Source of the DNA: Peptococcaceae bacterium
GTDB lineage: Bacteria; Bacillota; Dehalobacteriia; UBA4068; UBA4997
Length of the DNA: 41,039 bases
NCBI GenBank assembly: GCA_022797295.1
Contig: JAAWKH010000015.1
Location: 1-41,039 of the forward strand
Reading direction: 5' to 3'
The notes beneath the pieces are model-generated. The model saw only the letters and a list, made by a program, of their open reading frames with translations. It ran no database searches and was not told the DNA's origin. This document shows, piece after piece, positions 38,075-41,039 of this stretch. The position numbers and the translations under genes were made by a program. Each line of letters begins with the position of its first letter. Within the stretch, counting starts at the first letter, position 1.

Positions 38075-38774
38075 AGATTTCCGCAATGGTTTAAGGGACG
38101 GCGTGCCGATTGGTTTGGGCTATTTTTCCGTGGCTTTTACCTTTGGCCTGGCGGCAGTGGCGGCCGGCCTGCCGGTTTGGGGCCCAGTGCTGATTTCTAT
38201 GACTAATGTGACCTCTGCCGGGCAGTTTGCCGGTTTGCAGGTGATTTCCGTTTGCGGCGCTTTTTTGGAGTTGGCTCTTTCCCAGTTGATTATTAATATG
38301 CGCTATGCGCTGATGAGCCTTTCCCTCTCCCAGAAGTTGGACGGGACGGTGCGCCTGCGCGACCGCTTTTTGATTGCCTTTGTGAATACGGACGAGGTTT
38401 TTGCCGTGGCGGCTGGAAGAACTGGCGAAGTGGGCCGGGCTTATATGTTTGGCTTGATTTGCGCGCCTTACTTTGGTTGGGCCGGCGGCACGGTGTTTGG
38501 GGCAGTGGCCGGGAATTTTTTGCCGGACTCGGTGGCCTCGGCTTTGGGCATTGCTATTTACGGTATGTTTTTGGCGATTATTATTCCGCCGGCTAAGCAG
38601 AACCGGGCTATTGTGGCGGTTATTTTGCTGGCGGTGGCTTTAAGCTGCCTGCTGCAATGGGCGCCGGTTTTTGCCGGCCTGGGCAGCGGCTTTGTGATTA
38701 TCATTTGCACTTTGCTGGCGGCGGCCTTTGCGGCCTGGAAGTTCCCGGTTAAGGAGGCGGAGGCTGATGAGTGA
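38058..38774 (+). CDS. azlC: Branched-chain amino acid exporter subunit AzlC
   Basis: 238 residues. DFRNGLRDGVPIGLGYFSVA at the start, the SAGQFAGLQ motif and QLIINMRYALMSLSLSQKL identify AzlC, the large multi-span component of the AzlCD exporter. It starts inside the end of apgM at ATG 38058 and overlaps azlD by 8 bases. AzlCD exports branched-chain amino acids in Bacillus; substrate here is inferred. Confidence 0.92.
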   Translation: MITFSKDFRNGLRDGVPIGLGYFSVAFTFGLAAVAAGLPVWGPVLISMTNVTSAGQFAGLQVISVCGAFLELALSQLIINMRYALMSLSLSQKLDGTVRLRDRFLIAFVNTDEVFAVAAGRTGEVGRAYMFGLICAPYFGWAGGTVFGAVAGNFLPDSVASALGIAIYGMFLAIIIPPAKQNRAIVAVILLAVALSCLLQWAPVFAGLGSGFVIIICTLLAAAFAAWKFPVKEAEADE

Positions 38775-39096
38775 GTTAAGCAATGGTCTGCTTTTGGCTT
38801 ATATCGGCGTGATGGCTTTGGTGACTTATCTAATCCGTTTGCTGCCGCTGGTGCTGTTTACGCAGAAGATTAATAATGTTTTTGTGCGCTCCTTTTTGTA
38901 TTATGTGCCCTATGCCGTTTTGGGCGCGATGACGGTGCCGGCCATTTTTACATCCACCAACAGTGTGATTTCCGCCGTTTTGGGCGGCTTGACGGCGGTG
39001 TTTTTCGCTTATCGGGAAAAGAGCCTGCTTTTTGTGGCGGTGGCGGCCAGCCTGGTGGCGTTTTTGGTGGAGAGGGTTTTGGAGGTGTTGGTGTGA
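38767..39096 (+). CDS. azlD: Branched-chain amino acid exporter subunit AzlD
   Basis: 109 residues with four predicted spans. TYLIRLLPLVLF and YVPYAVLGAMTVPAIF are the AzlD signature. AAGGAGGCGGAGGCTG precedes ATG 38767. Together with AzlC it forms the two-component exporter. End of this transcription unit; no strong terminator was seen before the next promoter. Confidence 0.92.
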   Translation: MSELSNGLLLAYIGVMALVTYLIRLLPLVLFTQKINNVFVRSFLYYVPYAVLGAMTVPAIFTSTNSVISAVLGGLTAVFFAYREKSLLFVAVAASLVAFLVERVLEVLV

Positions 39097-39119
39097 GATG
39101 AGGTTGGAATAATTGAATA

Positions 39120-39128
39120 TGATATAAT
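39120..39128 (+). promoter_or_regulatory. Extended -10 promoter before the antitoxin-like gene
   Basis: TGATATAAT with TATAAT at 39123-39128 and a TG one base upstream. No clear -35. The leader is about 45 nt. Confidence 0.45.
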
Positions 39129-39179
39129 TTTAATAGGAAAAATTGCACCTCGTGGTAATGTTTATAAGGGGGTATAGGT

Positions 39180-39377
39180 ATGTCACCGACGACTAAACGA
39201 TTAGCTGAAATGATTGACTATTTGCCTGAACAGGAGCAGTTAATTCTTTTTGAAATTGTACGCCGTTTTTTGCCTGATGATGTGGCGACGCCGGAGGATT
39301 TGACGGATATTAAGGCAGCCAGAGAGGAATATCAGCGAGGAGAAACTACGCCGCATGAAGCTATAAATTGGTTTTGA
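39180..39377 (+). CDS. Small antitoxin-like protein without adjacent toxin
   Basis: 65 residues. TTKRLAEMIDYLPEQEQLIL is a short helical DNA-binding-like segment, followed by an acidic linker and the tail EEYQRGETTPHEAINW typical of small antitoxins of RelB/DUF2281-like type. No RelE/ParE-like toxin gene follows; the next gene is a YwqG-family protein 19 bp downstream. It may be an orphan antitoxin or a regulator of another locus. Confidence 0.6.
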   Translation: MSPTTKRLAEMIDYLPEQEQLILFEIVRRFLPDDVATPEDLTDIKAAREEYQRGETTPHEAINWF

Positions 39378-39396
39378 AAACTATGGAGGTAATTTT

Positions 39397-40299
39397 ATGG
39401 ACGCGAATTTTAAGCAGGGAATGTTTGATTTGTTTGAGCAGCTGAAGCGCAACGCTGTGTATCTGAATTACAGCCCAGCAGCGGAACCAATGCTGCTGGG
39501 CAGCAGCAAATTTGGCGGGCGGCCTGATGTGCCGCAGGATTTTGTTTGGCCATATTTTGAAAGTGAGAACTATGACAAGGTGCGAGCTAACCGGCCGCTT
39601 TCCTTTATGGCCCAGATTAATTTGGCCGAGGCGGCGGAGTTTGATAAGGAGGGGCTTTTGCCCAAGCAGGGCTTGCTGAGTTTTTTTTACGAGCTGGAAA
39701 CGGAACGCTGGGGCTTTGACGCTGAGGATAAGGCTTGCGCTAAGGTGTTTTGGTTTAAGGATTTGGCGGCTTTGCAGCAGGCTGATTTTCCGGCGGATTT
39801 GGCGGCGGAATTTTGCCTGCCGGAATTTGTGCTGGAGCTGGAGGCTGGCCTGAGCTTGCCTGATTACGGGGATTTTGTTCATAATCCGAAAACGCAGGCT
39901 TTGCCGGAGCAATATCCGGAGGAGGCGAAAGAGTTTGACTGGGACGAATATGACGGGCTGCTGGCAGAATATGGCTATCAGCCGCCGGAGGACGATTGGA
40001 GCGAAACCAGCAAGCTGCTGGGCTGGCCTAACACTATTCAGGGGCCGATGGAATACGAGTGCGAGGCGGTGAGCCGCGGGATTTACTGCGGCGAGCCGCA
40101 TGAGCTGGACGAGGAACTGCGGGCGGAAATTGAGCGGGCCAGCCAGGATTGGCTTTTGCTGTTTCAGATGGGCACGGTGGAAAACGGCGATTTTGAGCTG
40201 ATGTTTGGCGATGTGGGGCATATCTATTTTTGGATTAAGAAGCAGGATTTGGCGGCCGGCAATTTTGATAATGTGTGGCTGGTTTTGCAGTGTTCCTAA
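39397..40299 (+). CDS. YwqG/DUF1963 family protein
   Basis: 300 residues, the usual length. LGSSKFGGRPDVPQDFVWP, then PLSFMAQINLAEAAEFD and GLLSFFYELETERWGFD match DUF1963 (YwqG). The C-terminal LLLFQMGTVENGDFELMFG and GHIYFWIKKQDLAAGNF complete the fold, a cystatin-like/SufE-like scaffold also associated with polymorphic toxin immunity genes. Function is uncertain; an immunity or binding role is possible. TATGGAGGTAATTTT precedes ATG 39397. Confidence 0.9.
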   Translation: MDANFKQGMFDLFEQLKRNAVYLNYSPAAEPMLLGSSKFGGRPDVPQDFVWPYFESENYDKVRANRPLSFMAQINLAEAAEFDKEGLLPKQGLLSFFYELETERWGFDAEDKACAKVFWFKDLAALQQADFPADLAAEFCLPEFVLELEAGLSLPDYGDFVHNPKTQALPEQYPEEAKEFDWDEYDGLLAEYGYQPPEDDWSETSKLLGWPNTIQGPMEYECEAVSRGIYCGEPHELDEELRAEIERASQDWLLLFQMGTVENGDFELMFGDVGHIYFWIKKQDLAAGNFDNVWLVLQCS

Positions 40300-40327
40300 A
40301 TTAAAGCATATTAAATCAAGCATATTA

Positions 40328-40373
40328 AAGGGGACGGTTGTTTTGTTTGAACAACTGTCCCCTTAATTTTTTT
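40328..40373. terminator. Strong terminator between convergent genes
   Basis: AAGGGGACGGTTGTT (40328-40342) and AACAACTGTCCCCTT (40350-40364) form a 15-bp stem followed by TTTTTTT. It ends the YwqG gene and probably the leftward gene at 40386. Confidence 0.85.
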
Positions 40374-40385
40374 GTGAAATCTTAA

Positions 40386-41039
40386 TTAAGCTTTAACGTT
40401 CAGGGCTGGCGGGTTGGGAGCTGGAGCTGGGCTGGCGGCATAGGCAGCGCGGCCGGTTTGCCGGCGGGCCCGGCGCACTTTGCGCAGCTCTGGCGAGTCG
40501 GTGAACTCGGAAGGGTTGGCCGTGCCGGTGGCGGCAGCGGGTTTTACGCCAACTTGCTGGCTGGTTTGGCCGATGGTTGGCTGGTAATCCGTCGATTGCT
40601 CCGTGCTGGTTTCCGGTTTGATTGCCGGTTTTTCCGTGGTATCCGGGTTGAGCTCCAGGTCAACGTCAGGCTGCTGCGGTTTGCTCGGTTTTTGTTCCGG
40701 CTTTGGCTTTTTGTGAACCTGCTGTTTTTCCTTTTCCTCCTTGTGGGCCTTGGCCTGTTCTGCTTCGGTGGGCAGGCGGTTGTATTCGCCGCTGTTTACA
40801 AAAGCCCGCGTGCTGGCTTCTATTCTGTCGCAACGCATTTTTTCCTGCATGCAGATTTCCAACTTTTTCTCCAATGGGATTTTGGAATTGTTTTGAACAG
40901 AGCCGACTATGGCCATTGAGGAGGCTAGCTGCGTCATTTTCAGCCGCTGCACTTCCTCCTTGGTGCGGCAAAGGCGTAGTTTTTTCTCAAAAGCCTTTTG
41001 CTCCTGTTCACTGGCGCGTAGTTTTTCATAGGCCTGCGG
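40386..41039 (-). CDS. C-terminal part of a Lys/Pro/Glu-rich protein, 5' truncated by window
   Basis: The frame is open from the right edge for 217 codons to a stop at 40386. The visible N-terminal part is a charged helix (EKLRASEQEQKAFEKKLRL), then SSMAIVGSVQNNSKIPLEKK, and a long Lys/Pro/Glu/Gln-rich segment (KPKPEQKPSKPQQPDVDLE) that is surely disordered, ending in Ala/Pro repeats. A GTG at 40952 behind AAGGAGGAA could be a start, but the frame continues upstream with normal coding character. No family was recognised. Confidence 0.6.
   Translation of the reverse strand, partial: PQAYEKLRASEQEQKAFEKKLRLCRTKEEVQRLKMTQLASSMAIVGSVQNNSKIPLEKKLEICMQEKMRCDRIEASTRAFVNSGEYNRLPTEAEQAKAHKEEKEKQQVHKKPKPEQKPSKPQQPDVDLELNPDTTEKPAIKPETSTEQSTDYQPTIGQTSQQVGVKPAAATGTANPSEFTDSPELRKVRRARRQTGRAAYAASPAPAPNPPALNVKA

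Noticed and set aside
40386..40952. Complete 188-residue gene starting at GTG 40952
   Set aside because: The frame stays open with coding character to the right edge of the window, so the protein is more likely truncated by the window. The GTG stands too close to its upstream AGGAGG.
1..41039. CRISPR array, tRNA or rRNA genes
   Set aside because: No regularly spaced direct repeats, cloverleaf with CCA-like end, or rRNA-like sequence was recognised on either strand.

Overview
The window comes from a spore-forming, Gram-positive anaerobe of the Bacillota, probably clostridial. Pointers are a CotF-like spore coat pair, a two-subunit class I fumarase beside a malic enzyme, an archaeal-type phosphoglycerate mutase (apgM), stalk-domain exported proteins, strong Shine-Dalgarno (SD) sequences and frequent TTG/GTG starts in the phage block. 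No rRNA, tRNA, CRISPR array or transposase gene was seen.

Layout. 1-748 has no conventional gene but is dense in signals. A 30-residue reading frame with a perfect SD is overlapped at its 3' end by a convergent antisense RNA with a consensus promoter, and nested inverted repeats bracket it; it resembles a type I toxin-antitoxin locus. 749-8313 (minus) is a likely operon: nadE, three paralogous secreted stalk-domain (copper amine oxidase N) proteins, a lipoprotein gene split by one in-frame amber codon, and a membrane protein. 8314-11932 carries two unusual convergent genes starting MNIS: a 493-residue orphan and a DUF4885-like protein with an internal duplication. They are bordered by small loci with promoters that face each other. 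11933-14582 is a malate module (malic enzyme, fumarase alpha and beta). 14644-15276 is an XRE regulator with a divergent small gene. 15396-17541 is serC-serA. 17753-18207 is the coat pair.

18271-33598 is a compact, all-plus PBSX/Xkd-type contractile particle cluster of about 15.3 kb: TerS, TerL, portal, part of the tail module in unusual order (XkdQ, XkdP, XkdR, unknown, XkdN with a -1 frameshift site), scaffold, major capsid, connectors, sheath, tube, baseplate, DUF6273 tail fibre, holin-like protein and M23 endolysin. No integrase, repressor, replication gene or recognisable tape measure is present. TerS lacks the usual N-terminal HTH. Two near-identical promoter-like repeats precede terS and the portal gene. 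The cluster looks domesticated: a PBSX-like or gene-transfer-agent-like particle is the leading hypothesis, not proven.

33753-39096 returns to housekeeping genes: DUF5665 protein, lspA, RluD-type pseudouridine synthase, rarA, apgM, azlC and azlD. 39180-41039 holds an antitoxin-like small protein, a YwqG/DUF1963 protein and the 3' part of a lysine/proline-rich protein running off the right edge. A palindromic repeat of about 116 bp with compensatory arm changes occurs twice, between serC and serA and between terL and the portal gene.
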